In this document: in pieces, positions 7,944 to 13,531 of the stretch
Layout of the letters: each line of letters begins with the position of its first letter
Position numbering within the stretch: position 1 is the first letter of the stretch
DNA from: Dehalococcoidia bacterium
Lineage (GTDB): Bacteria > Chloroflexota > Dehalococcoidia > Dehalococcoidales > Fen-1064
Reading direction: 5' to 3'
Assembly (NCBI GenBank): GCA_003153955.1
Contig: PMCB01000123.1
Location: 1 to 15,862, forward strand
Length of the DNA: 15,862 nucleotides
The notes under the pieces: generated by a model
Told to the model about the DNA's origin: nothing
Databases searched by the model: none
Seen by the model: the letters and a program-made list of their open reading frames with translations, nothing else
Made by a program: the position numbers and the translations under genes

Positions 7944-9186
7944 TGTTCTCTCCCAAAAGCTTCAATACTTCCACGATTGTTTGAGCAGATACTTTCCGTT
8001 TATTCTCCTGGTTGATCACAGTAAATTCAGGTGCAGCGGCGCTTATTTCAATCACCCATTTAAAGTCGGCCTTATCTTCGGTATCCACCCGGATGCTGAC
8101 AATAAATCCGGCTTTCCGTAAGCTGCCTGCGGTATTGTAGGCGGATTTCACGAGATCAGGTTGGGATGCGTTGGTAACCAGCAGTATTTTGTTAATTTCG
8201 GGGCCTGACGGTGCGGGCATCTCAATCGCGTTCATCAATGTATTCATCTGCAGCGCAAAACCGGAGGCCGGCGTGTTTTTACCGCCCATTAGAGGTATCA
8301 GGGCATCATACCGGCCGCCCCCGCCGAGCTTGATTTCGCCCTTGAACATCTGAAAAATCATGCCGGTGTAATATTCAAATCCCCTGCCGGAAGCGATATC
8401 GATTTGGTATTTCACTCCCATCGCGCTTAACAGATCAGCCACACCGATGAAATTATCCAACTCCGGAATAAAGTCCGGCAAGTCGCTGCTGAACAGTGTC
8501 TTTAAGTTGCGCAAAAAGCCGGCATTGTTCCCTTTCATATCCAGTAATGGCGTCAGCAGGCGCGCCAGGTCCGGGGTTTCCGCCTTCAACCGGCTTAAAA
8601 CCGCGACGTCGCCGTCCAGAATGCGGTCGAAGACTTTCCCCTGGTCTTCCGGGGATAAGCCGAAACCGGTCAGTAATGCCCGGATTAATCCGGCGTGAGA
8701 CAGCTTTAGTTCGATATTTTTCAAACCGAGTTTCTTCAATACTTCTAATGACAAAGTTATCAATTCCACGTCCGCCGTAATCGAATCGGCGCCGATTAAT
8801 TCCACGCCGCACTGCCATTTTTCGCGGTTCTCTTTACCCGTCTCCTCGAAGATAAAGGTATTGATCACGTAAAACAGCCGCGCCAGTTTCTTTTCCGCCA
8901 TCTCATCGATATACAGTCTGACAGCCGGAATTGTTCCTTCAGGTCGGAGCACGACCCGTTCCCCGCTCCAACCGTCCCAGTCGAGGAAAGAATAAACCTT
9001 GCCAAGGGTGCTTGGTGTAAGCGTCCCGGTGGAAGTGAACAGGTGCAGGTATTCGATGGTCGGGGTGCGGACTTCCTGATATCCCCATTTGCCGCAGGAT
9101 TCACGAAAAGCACCTTCGATAAAGCGGAAAAGCCGCATTTCTTCGGTCGATAAATCGCAGGTGCCCTTGCATTTTTGAACTCTCAT
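7933..9186 (-). CDS. hisZ: ATP phosphoribosyltransferase regulatory subunit
   Basis: A histidyl-tRNA-synthetase paralogue that binds short-form HisG and is needed for activity and histidine feedback. The 417 residues show the class II core: LRPEGTIPAVR (80-90), GVELIGADS near 127, SGRGFEYYTGMIF (266-278) and GGGRYDALIPLMGG. Aminoacylation features are gone: motif 2 reads FIFEETGKENREKW without the first arginine, and motif 3 reads GFALQMNTLM, where the synthetase has GFALGxER. That argues for HisZ rather than HisS. A C-terminal domain like the anticodon-binding fold (about 332-412) is retained, longer than the shortest HisZ proteins. Start at 9186: AAAGG precedes this ATG, and the in-frame codons further upstream run into the attenuator terminator. 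It is the first structural gene after the leader. Confidence 0.9.
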   Translation of the reverse strand: MRVQKCKGTCDLSTEEMRLFRFIEGAFRESCGKWGYQEVRTPTIEYLHLFTSTGTLTPSTLGKVYSFLDWDGWSGERVVLRPEGTIPAVRLYIDEMAEKKLARLFYVINTFIFEETGKENREKWQCGVELIGADSITADVELITLSLEVLKKLGLKNIELKLSHAGLIRALLTGFGLSPEDQGKVFDRILDGDVAVLSRLKAETPDLARLLTPLLDMKGNNAGFLRNLKTLFSSDLPDFIPELDNFIGVADLLSAMGVKYQIDIASGRGFEYYTGMIFQMFKGEIKLGGGGRYDALIPLMGGKNTPASGFALQMNTLMNAIEMPAPSGPEINKILLVTNASQPDLVKSAYNTAGSLRKAGFIVSIRVDTEDKADFKWVIEISAAAPEFTVINQENKRKVSAQTIVEVLKLLGENSGS

Positions 9187-9216
9187 TTCATACCTTTCCA
9201 ATTCAATTATTATCCA

Positions 9217-9222
9217 ATTATA
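9217..9222 (-). promoter_or_regulatory. Possible internal -10 element before hisZ
   Basis: A perfect TATAAT (9222-9217 on the minus strand) lies between the attenuator and hisZ, within an AT-rich imperfect dyad (ATTATCCA 9209-9216, TGGATTAT 9229-9236). No -35 match is seen at 16-18 nt and the TG of an extended -10 is out of register. It could give low constitutive expression past the attenuator, but the support is weak. Confidence 0.2.
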
Positions 9223-9265
9223 CAATAATGGATTATGTAATTTGTGTGTTGCTGATTCGGGCAAT

Positions 9266-9295
9266 AAAAAAGCCCGGGATTTTTGTCTCGGGCTT
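9266..9295 (-). terminator. his operon attenuator terminator (arms 3:4)
   Basis: On the minus strand AAGCCCGAGA (9295-9286), a 6-nt loop CAAAAA, and TCCCGGGCTT (9279-9270) form a 10-bp stem with one mismatch, running straight into a U-tract (TTTTTT, 9271-9266). It lies 25 nt after the leader peptide stop and 79 nt before hisZ, so it conditions expression of the whole his operon. Its first arm can alternatively pair with the end of the leader ORF (see the attenuator entry). Confidence 0.92.
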
Positions 9296-9391
9296 AATAT
9301 GGCATTTTACAGTTTTTTGTTCAACGGCAGAGTGACCAAGCCCGATGGTTGGTTAAAGTATGATGAGCATGATGATGGATAATGGCTTGGT
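9288..9391 (-). promoter_or_regulatory. Histidine attenuator: mutually exclusive arms 1:2 and 2:3
   Basis: Three competing pairings can be read on the minus strand. Arm 1 ACCAAGCC (9391-9384, early leader codons) is the exact complement of arm 2 GGCTTGGT (9342-9335). Arm 2, shifted as TCGGGCTT (9345-9338), is the exact complement of arm 3 AAGCCCGA (9295-9288). Arm 3 is also the first half of the terminator stem. A ribosome stalled on the His codons would cover arm 1, freeing arm 2 to pair with arm 3 and block termination. A ribosome reaching the stop codon would mask part of arm 2, and with no translation 1:2 forms; both allow the terminator. The pairings are seen in the sequence; the mechanism follows the enterobacterial his model. 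Confidence 0.88.
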
Positions 9392-9398
9392 TGAACAT
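9321..9398 (-). CDS. hisL: his operon leader peptide
   Basis: A 25-codon ORF with six histidine codons. It starts with ATG at 9398-9396, preceded by GGGAG and a 5-nt spacer, and ends with TGA at 9323-9321. Codons 8-13 read HHHAHH, all His codons being CAT, and another CAT is codon 18. The product is a sensor of charged His-tRNA rather than a functional protein: slow translation of the His run determines which RNA hairpin forms downstream. The first codons (AAC CAA GCC) and the late ones (CGG GCT TGG) supply attenuator arms 1 and 2. A promoter lies 20-30 nt upstream and hisZ follows the terminator. It is too short for ordinary ORF callers. The His-rich composition, ribosome site and matched attenuator together make this call strong. 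Confidence 0.92.
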   Translation of the reverse strand: MFNQAIIHHHAHHTLTNHRAWSLCR

Positions 9399-9424
9399 TT
9401 TTACTCCCTATTGATGCAATTTCA

Positions 9425-9453
9425 ATACTACAATGAATCGGAAATGTTGTCAA
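9425..9453 (-). promoter_or_regulatory. his operon promoter
   Basis: TTGACA (9453-9448) and TAGTAT (9430-9425) on the minus strand, separated by 17 nt. The predicted start near 9418 gives about 20 nt before the leader peptide ATG at 9398. The -35 is a perfect sigma-70-type match and the -10 matches at 4 of 6 positions. Its position directly upstream of the leader and attenuator supports the call. Confidence 0.75.
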
Positions 9454-9460
9454 ATATTCA

Positions 9461-9481
9461 CTTGATTCTTGAATCTTGATT
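9461..9481. repeat. Second heptamer array (CTTGATT x3)
   Basis: CTTGATT, CTTGAAT and CTTGATT in direct tandem, overlapping the birA stop codon (9480-9482). Same 7-nt unit and same placement, at the 3' end of a minus-strand gene, as the array beside hisB at 3509-3550. Confidence 0.65.
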
Positions 9482-10274
9482 ATTTGGAACATGGATTTTT
9501 ACTTAAGGTTACATCCCCGGCTGTAAACTTCATTAATCTGCCGTCAGTACAGCGCAGCATCAGGCTGCCGTCGTCAGCCACCGATTCGGCAATTCCCTCG
9601 AAAACATCATCGCCGGCGCGAACATGAATCTGTTTGCCTATAGTTACTAGATTATCGCGCCATTCTGCCAGAATGGATTCACCGTTTCGCAGGCGCAGGT
9701 ACAATTTTTCCATCTCCAGAAATAGATTCTGCAGCAGAACCACCCGCGAAACCTCTTTCCCCGTTTCGTCAGCCAGGCTGGTGGCAATAGCAGATATTTC
9801 CTGATAATCCGCCAATTTTATATTGACGTTGATACCGATGCCGATTATGGCGTAATCCACGCTGTTTACTGCCGCCCGGCTCTCGAGCAGGATGCCGCAG
9901 ACTTTTTTACCGTTTATCAGGACGTCATTCGGCCATTTTAGCTGACATTTCAAGCCGGTAGTTTTCCGGATGCCGCATTGGACGGCTAAGGCTGCCAGCA
10001 TCGTCAGGAAAGGCAGGTCTTTTCTGGCGGGATAGAGCACCACCGAGACCGCGATATTGCCTTGCGGCGTGACCCATTCCCGCTTTAGTCGTCCCCGGCC
10101 GGATGTCTGCTTTTCGGCGATGACCGCCGTGCCTTCCGGGCACTTTGCCAATGCCTGCTGCCGGGCGATATCATTGGTGGAAGTCGTAACCGGATAATAA
10201 AGGACATTTTGCCCAATAAACCGGGTAGTTAGGCCTTTGGTAATTGCAGATTGATTAAGGGTTTCGTCAGGCAT
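9480..10274 (-). CDS. birA: Biotin--[acetyl-CoA-carboxylase] ligase
   Basis: Activates biotin with ATP and attaches it to the lysine of biotin carboxyl carrier proteins. The 264-residue protein is the monofunctional type: it lacks the N-terminal helix-turn-helix that lets E. coli BirA act as a repressor. Visible motifs are TSTND (31-35), the biotinyl-AMP loop TSGRGRLKREW (57-67), KWPNDVLING (113-122) and KKVCGILLE with its active-site lysine, then IIGIGINVN. The C-terminal SH3-like domain (about 215-264) is present. The start is ATG at 10274. An upstream in-frame start at 10310 would sit upstream of the apparent -10 element. There is no ribosome-binding site, and the -10 is only 6 nt away, so the mRNA is probably leaderless. 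It is transcribed divergently from the stress-protein gene. Confidence 0.93.
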   Translation of the reverse strand: MPDETLNQSAITKGLTTRFIGQNVLYYPVTTSTNDIARQQALAKCPEGTAVIAEKQTSGRGRLKREWVTPQGNIAVSVVLYPARKDLPFLTMLAALAVQCGIRKTTGLKCQLKWPNDVLINGKKVCGILLESRAAVNSVDYAIIGIGINVNIKLADYQEISAIATSLADETGKEVSRVVLLQNLFLEMEKLYLRLRNGESILAEWRDNLVTIGKQIHVRAGDDVFEGIAESVADDGSLMLRCTDGRLMKFTAGDVTLSKNPCSK

Positions 10275-10280
10275 AAATAA

Positions 10281-10289
10281 ACTATAACA
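10281..10289 (-). promoter_or_regulatory. Extended -10 promoter giving a leaderless birA mRNA
   Basis: TG, one base, then TATAGT (10289-10281 on the minus strand), with the birA ATG beginning 6 nt later at 10274. That distance puts the transcription start at or beside the A of ATG. No -35 hexamer is seen, as expected for an extended -10, and no Shine-Dalgarno sequence precedes the ATG. Confidence 0.55.
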
Positions 10290-10303
10290 CAGGGTTCCCG
10301 TGC

Positions 10304-10333
10304 TTGACACCCGCCTACTTTCTACCGCATAAT
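10304..10333 (+). promoter_or_regulatory. Promoter of the universal stress protein gene
   Basis: TTGACA (10304-10309) and CATAAT (10328-10333) with an 18-nt spacer; predicted start near 10340, about 28 nt before the GTG. It lies back to back with the birA -10 element, with only 14 nt between the two. Confidence 0.65.
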
Positions 10334-10340
10334 TGCGGTA
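10323..10340. promoter_or_regulatory. Perfect dyad over the -10 of the stress gene, possible operator
   Basis: TACCGCA (10323-10329) and TGCGGTA (10334-10340) are exact reverse complements around TAAT. The dyad covers the -10 hexamer of the plus-strand promoter, a classic repressor position. It could also form a small hairpin. The binding protein is unknown. Confidence 0.45.
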
Positions 10341-10367
10341 ATCGAATACCGGGGCAGGAGTGTTAAT

Positions 10368-10853
10368 GTGTTCGAACGGATTATTGTTCCTCTGGATGGT
10401 TCAAGATTGAGCGCACAGGCCGTGCCGTATGCCGCCGAAGTCGCGAAGCGGTTTGATGCTGAAATTATTCTGGTGCGGGTACTTCCTGCAGCCGGATTAT
10501 CCTTACTTCCGCCGTCCGCTGTAGAGGAAGAACCTGAAGCCCGCGATATCATACCTCAGGAAACACGCATGAAGGATGTCGATAACGCCTCTAATGCCAA
10601 ACGCTACCTGATGAATTGGGCAGCATCGTTAAAAGCACAGGGAGTAAAAGTTTCTTACCAGGTAACCATCGGCACACCGGCTAAGTCGATTATGGAACTG
10701 GCGCAAGCCCAACAGGCTTCCTTGATCGTAATGATGAGTCACGGACGAGGCGCATTCCGGCGGGCAATCATGGGCAGCGTAGCCGATGAAATCCTCCGGC
10801 GTTCCTCCCTGCCGGTATTGATTGTCCGTCCCAAAGACAGCGATACCAAATAG
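10368..10853 (+). CDS. Universal stress protein, UspA family
   Basis: A 161-residue single-domain cytosolic Usp protein. The N-terminus MFERIIVPLDGSRLSAQAVPYA is the typical first strand, nucleotide-contacting aspartate and helix. The C-terminal phosphate loop reads MSHGRGAFRRAIMGSVADEILR and then VLIVRP. The ATP-binding version of the motif is G-x2-G-x9-G-S/T; here the first glycine is methionine, while HG and GS are kept, so nucleotide binding is likely but not certain. A region at 45-75 is longer than in minimal Usp proteins. The start is GTG at 10368 with AGGAG 7 nt upstream; an ATG overlapping it by one base is in another frame. It is monocistronic or leads into the reductase gene 122 nt downstream. 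The stress signal it answers to cannot be read from the sequence. Confidence 0.9.
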   Translation: MFERIIVPLDGSRLSAQAVPYAAEVAKRFDAEIILVRVLPAAGLSLLPPSAVEEEPEARDIIPQETRMKDVDNASNAKRYLMNWAASLKAQGVKVSYQVTIGTPAKSIMELAQAQQASLIVMMSHGRGAFRRAIMGSVADEILRRSSLPVLIVRPKDSDTK

Positions 10854-10854
10854 C

Positions 10855-10883
10855 TTGAGCCATCGTTATGTAAACACCATAAT
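10855..10883 (+). promoter_or_regulatory. Candidate promoter of the reductase/hydrolase pair
   Basis: TTGAGC (10855-10860), 17 nt, CATAAT (10878-10883), beginning immediately after the stress-protein stop codon. Transcription would start about 85 nt before the GTG at 10976. The -35 is a partial match. No terminator for the upstream gene is evident in the 122-nt gap. Confidence 0.35.
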
Positions 10884-10975
10884 TGTATCTTCGTTTATTG
10901 AAATGCCCTGAAAATAATCCGTCATTTCATTCTCTGATGTTAGTTGATCTGAAATTTTCTTTGAGGTGATATCTA

Positions 10976-12085
10976 GTGGCATCGAAACTTTTTACGCCGA
11001 TAAAAATCGGTAAACTGGAAATAAGAAACCGTTTTATGCGGTCCGCGACATGGGACGCCATGGCAGACAGCTCCGGTTTAGTATCGGAACGCTCGGCAGC
11101 ACTGTACCATGAATTAAACACCGGCGGCATCGGGCTGATTGTCACCGGATTTGCGTATGTCTCATCTCCGCTGGGCCAGGCCGGTATCGGCCAGTACGGC
11201 ATTTATAACGACACCATGATACCCGGCTGGAAACCTATTATCAAAGAAGCTCATGATAACGGCAGCAAAATCGCCATGCAGATTGTCCACGCCGGCATCA
11301 ACTCCGGCTATCTTGAGAAAAAAGATGTCTCGCTGGATGCTGTCTCTGTTATTCCGAAACTGGCTGCCAGACCTCATCATGAAATGACCGATGAGGAAAT
11401 CGAAAGCATTATCGCTGATTTCGTGGCGGCCGGCGTGCGGGCGCGCGAAGCCGGGTTTGATGCCGTCCAGCTGCACGGCGCGCACGGCTATCTGTTCAGT
11501 CAGTTTGCTTCAACTCTTTTTAACCACCGCACCGATAAATGGGGCGGCATTCCGGAAAACCGGCGGCGTTTTCATCTGGAAGTAATCAGCCGTTTGCGCA
11601 AAGCGTTGGGGCCGGATTATCCCATCCTGATTAAATTCGGGGTGCAGGATGATAGAGAAGGCGGCTTGACGCTCGCTGAAGGATTGGAGACATGCCATCA
11701 GATGGTCAAAGCCGGACTGAACGGCATTGAAGTCAGCGCCGGGATCGGCAGCGCCATCGCTCGGCTCCGCGAGGGCGAGGTCAGTAAAATCGTTTTCCGC
11801 GAACGGGCCGCCGCAGTAAAGAAAGCGGTTAAGGTTCCGGTTGCCGTAGTGAACGGCGTCCGCAATATCACGGTCGCCGAGGATATTATCGACAGCGGTG
11901 ACGCCGATATGATATCGATGAGCCGTCCTTTTATCCGGGAACCACATCTGCTGTTACGCTGGCAGAAAGGAGAGACATCTCAGGCTAAATGCATCTCCTG
12001 CGGCAAGTGCATGCCCATCGCCATCAAGAACGAGTCGCTGGAATGCGGCGAAGAAAAACGGCTGCGGGAAGAAGCACACAAATAG
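10976..12085 (+). CDS. NADH:flavin oxidoreductase, old yellow enzyme family
   Basis: An FMN-dependent TIM-barrel reductase of 369 residues. It shows LFTPIKIGKLEIRNRFMRSA at the N-terminus, MQIVHAG near 101-107, the LHGAHGYLFSQF active-site segment with H167 and H170, NHRTDKWGG, and the FMN phosphate segment SMSRPFIREP (315-324). These enzymes reduce activated C=C bonds or similar acceptors; the substrate here is unknown. The C-terminus carries C339, C342, C345 and C357 (C-x2-C-x2-C-x11-C), resembling the 4Fe-4S site of 2,4-dienoyl-CoA reductase (C-x2-C-x3-C-x11-C), but the second flavin/NAD(P)H domain of that enzyme is missing, so electrons may come from a separate partner. GTG start at 10976 with GAGGTGA at 6 nt. 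The hydrolase gene follows after 12 nt. Confidence 0.92.
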   Translation: MASKLFTPIKIGKLEIRNRFMRSATWDAMADSSGLVSERSAALYHELNTGGIGLIVTGFAYVSSPLGQAGIGQYGIYNDTMIPGWKPIIKEAHDNGSKIAMQIVHAGINSGYLEKKDVSLDAVSVIPKLAARPHHEMTDEEIESIIADFVAAGVRAREAGFDAVQLHGAHGYLFSQFASTLFNHRTDKWGGIPENRRRFHLEVISRLRKALGPDYPILIKFGVQDDREGGLTLAEGLETCHQMVKAGLNGIEVSAGIGSAIARLREGEVSKIVFRERAAAVKKAVKVPVAVVNGVRNITVAEDIIDSGDADMISMSRPFIREPHLLLRWQKGETSQAKCISCGKCMPIAIKNESLECGEEKRLREEAHK

Positions 12086-12097
12086 AAGAGGGAATTT

Positions 12098-12637
12098 ATG
12101 CTGACTGTCACTGATTCAGTTTTATTGGTAATTGACGTCCAGGAAAAACTCTTTCGCGTGATGTACCAAAAAGAGCAATTAGCCGATAACTTACAAAGAT
12201 TAATTAAGGGCATTCAAGTCCTGGAAGTCCCGGTATTAGTCACCGAACAATATCCTCAAGGATTGGGACCGACCATTCCGGAAATCTCACAGCTGCTGGC
12301 TGATGTGAAACCATATCCGAAGGTCAATTTCAGCTGCTGCGGTGACGAAGCATTTCTACGCGCTTTCCAGCAGCTGCGCCGAAAGCAGGTGTTAATTGCG
12401 GGCATCGAAAGCCACGTCTGCGTTTATCAGACCGCCGCCGACCTCATTGCGGCCGGTTACGAAGTTTACGTCGTGAGCGATGCTGTTTCTTCCCGCACGG
12501 AAAAGAACAAAGACACCGGGATTCAGATGATGCTGCAGTCAGGGGCCAAATTAACAGGTACAGAAGCGGCTTTATTCGAACTATTGAAAGTAGCCAAAGG
12601 CGAAACGTTCAAAGCCATTAGTCAAATTGTAAAGTGA
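12098..12637 (+). CDS. Isochorismatase-family cysteine hydrolase
   Basis: A 179-residue cytosolic hydrolase of the nicotinamidase/isochorismatase fold. The catalytic triad is visible: D13 in LLVIDVQEKL, K75 in YPKVNFSC, and C108 in GIESHVCVYQTA; VTEQYPQGLG and VVSDAVSSR are typical accompanying segments. Its compact size and SHVCVYQTA motif place it with the uncharacterised YcaC-like and MAR1-like members rather than with true nicotinamidase, which carries a distinct metal site. The substrate is not known. ATG at 12098 has GAGGG upstream and lies 12 nt after the reductase stop, so the two are almost certainly co-transcribed. It converges on the minus-strand gene ending at 12660, with only 22 nt between and no obvious terminator. 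Confidence 0.9.
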   Translation: MLTVTDSVLLVIDVQEKLFRVMYQKEQLADNLQRLIKGIQVLEVPVLVTEQYPQGLGPTIPEISQLLADVKPYPKVNFSCCGDEAFLRAFQQLRRKQVLIAGIESHVCVYQTAADLIAAGYEVYVVSDAVSSRTEKNKDTGIQMMLQSGAKLTGTEAALFELLKVAKGETFKAISQIVK

Positions 12638-12659
12638 TATGTCCCCGTTGATATACTTG

Positions 12660-13412
12660 TCAGGATGAATCTTCTTTCCACTCCGTAACTTTACTGGACC
12701 AGAGTTCTGTGACCGATTTTTCCAGGACGGTAAAATGTGGGTCCGGAACCTCGAGCAGCGGCGGTAACAGCCGGTTTTCGAACTGAGCAAGGAATGGACA
12801 CTGCTTCTGTAACCGCAGAATAGTCACCCTGGCCCCGCCAAAGATAAAGTAATCCAGCGTCCGGGCATACGGCTCCAGTTGTTCCTGCAAATGTTCGCTG
12901 ACCCTTTCCAGAAAATGATGCGTCTGGTCTTTGCGGCGCCGCTGGAAGCGTGCTGCCGAAGAACCGCCCTGACGGTGCCTGCCGTGTATTAATCCCGTCC
13001 CCGAATCATGCAAAATCAGTTCCTCTCCCCGGCAAACTCCCACGGAAAAATGACCCAGCCGGACCAGCACAATGCCGATCGTATAATCCTTAGATATTAA
13101 CGAAAGCAGCGGCTCCGTTTCATACCCGCCGGCAACATATTTTTCTTTGATAGGAAATGGCGGCAAAATAATGCTCTTTTGCGAAGCCCCCCAGAAAAGC
13201 ACCGAACCGGTAGGAGAAGTCGCCGCCAGCCTCACGGCATCATAGGGAATCGATTCTGTTTTCGGAGTTTTCTGCAAAAAAACCGATACCTCATCCGTCG
13301 TCATACCGAAAGGCAAAAATATCGTCAACGCATCTTCCTGCCGCGCTGCCAATCCCTGCAGCAATGCGCCCGTTTTTTCTCTGGTTATTTTATAGGTTTT
13401 TGAAGTTAACAC
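12660..13412 (-). CDS. Vms1/eRF1-like (VLRF1/baeRF) putative peptidyl-tRNA hydrolase
   Basis: A 250-residue protein with the central domain of archaeo-eukaryotic release factors. Residues 135-175 read DSGTGLIHGRHRQGGSSAARF, then QRRR and THHFLERVSEHL. This parallels the eRF1 GGQ loop and helix (GGQSALRFARLR, then HNYVRKVAE). Relatives such as Vms1/ANKZF1 release stalled nascent chains from tRNA on 60S subunits. The eRF1 GGQ glutamine is S151 here, and the glutamine of Vms1-type loops also appears absent (A153); Q148 and Q157 are the nearest. About 130 residues precede the domain and a Cys/Phe-rich tail follows. GTG start at 13412 with AGGTGA 6 nt upstream. It follows mutS2 on the same strand by 119 nt. 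Family assignment is fairly secure; catalytic activity is uncertain. Confidence 0.78.
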   Translation of the reverse strand: MLTSKTYKITREKTGALLQGLAARQEDALTIFLPFGMTTDEVSVFLQKTPKTESIPYDAVRLAATSPTGSVLFWGASQKSIILPPFPIKEKYVAGGYETEPLLSLISKDYTIGIVLVRLGHFSVGVCRGEELILHDSGTGLIHGRHRQGGSSAARFQRRRKDQTHHFLERVSEHLQEQLEPYARTLDYFIFGGARVTILRLQKQCPFLAQFENRLLPPLLEVPDPHFTVLEKSVTELWSSKVTEWKEDSS

Positions 13413-13451
13413 GGTTGTTCACCTGTCACGAACTACGATTTATGTTAGTTT

Positions 13452-13486
13452 CCTCGCCCTTTGAGGGAGAGGATTAAGGTGAGGGG
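13452..13486. repeat. GC-rich palindromic intergenic repeat
   Basis: CCTCGCCCT (13452-13460) and AGGGAGAGG (13464-13472) form a 9-bp stem with one mismatch and a 3-nt loop, followed by GGTGAGGGG. The layout resembles the CCCTC/GAGGG palindromic repeats scattered between genes in many bacterial genomes. It separates mutS2 from the Vms1-like gene and could form a hairpin in their transcript. Only one copy is in the window. Confidence 0.5.
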
Positions 13487-13531
13487 TAATCTGTGCCTAT
13501 CATATTAAGATTGACAGGAATGATATTTCTT

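Noticed and set aside
8453..8818. 121-residue minus-strand ORF inside hisZ
   Set aside because: Alternative frame of hisZ with arginine/glycine-rich shadow composition; no start signal.
7933..9186. Annotation as histidyl-tRNA synthetase (hisS)
   Set aside because: Motif 2 and motif 3 arginines needed for aminoacylation are missing, and the gene heads the his operon next to a short-form-type HisG; HisZ fits better.
9187..9264. N-terminal extension of hisZ from an upstream in-frame ATG at 9264
   Set aside because: It would begin beside the attenuator U-tract, adds residues without homology, and the ATG at 9186 has a better ribosome site exactly where HisZ homology starts.
9307..9492. 61-residue minus-strand ORF across the his leader
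   Set aside because: It is in a different frame from the His-rich leader, overlaps the promoter and birA end, and has no ribosome site.
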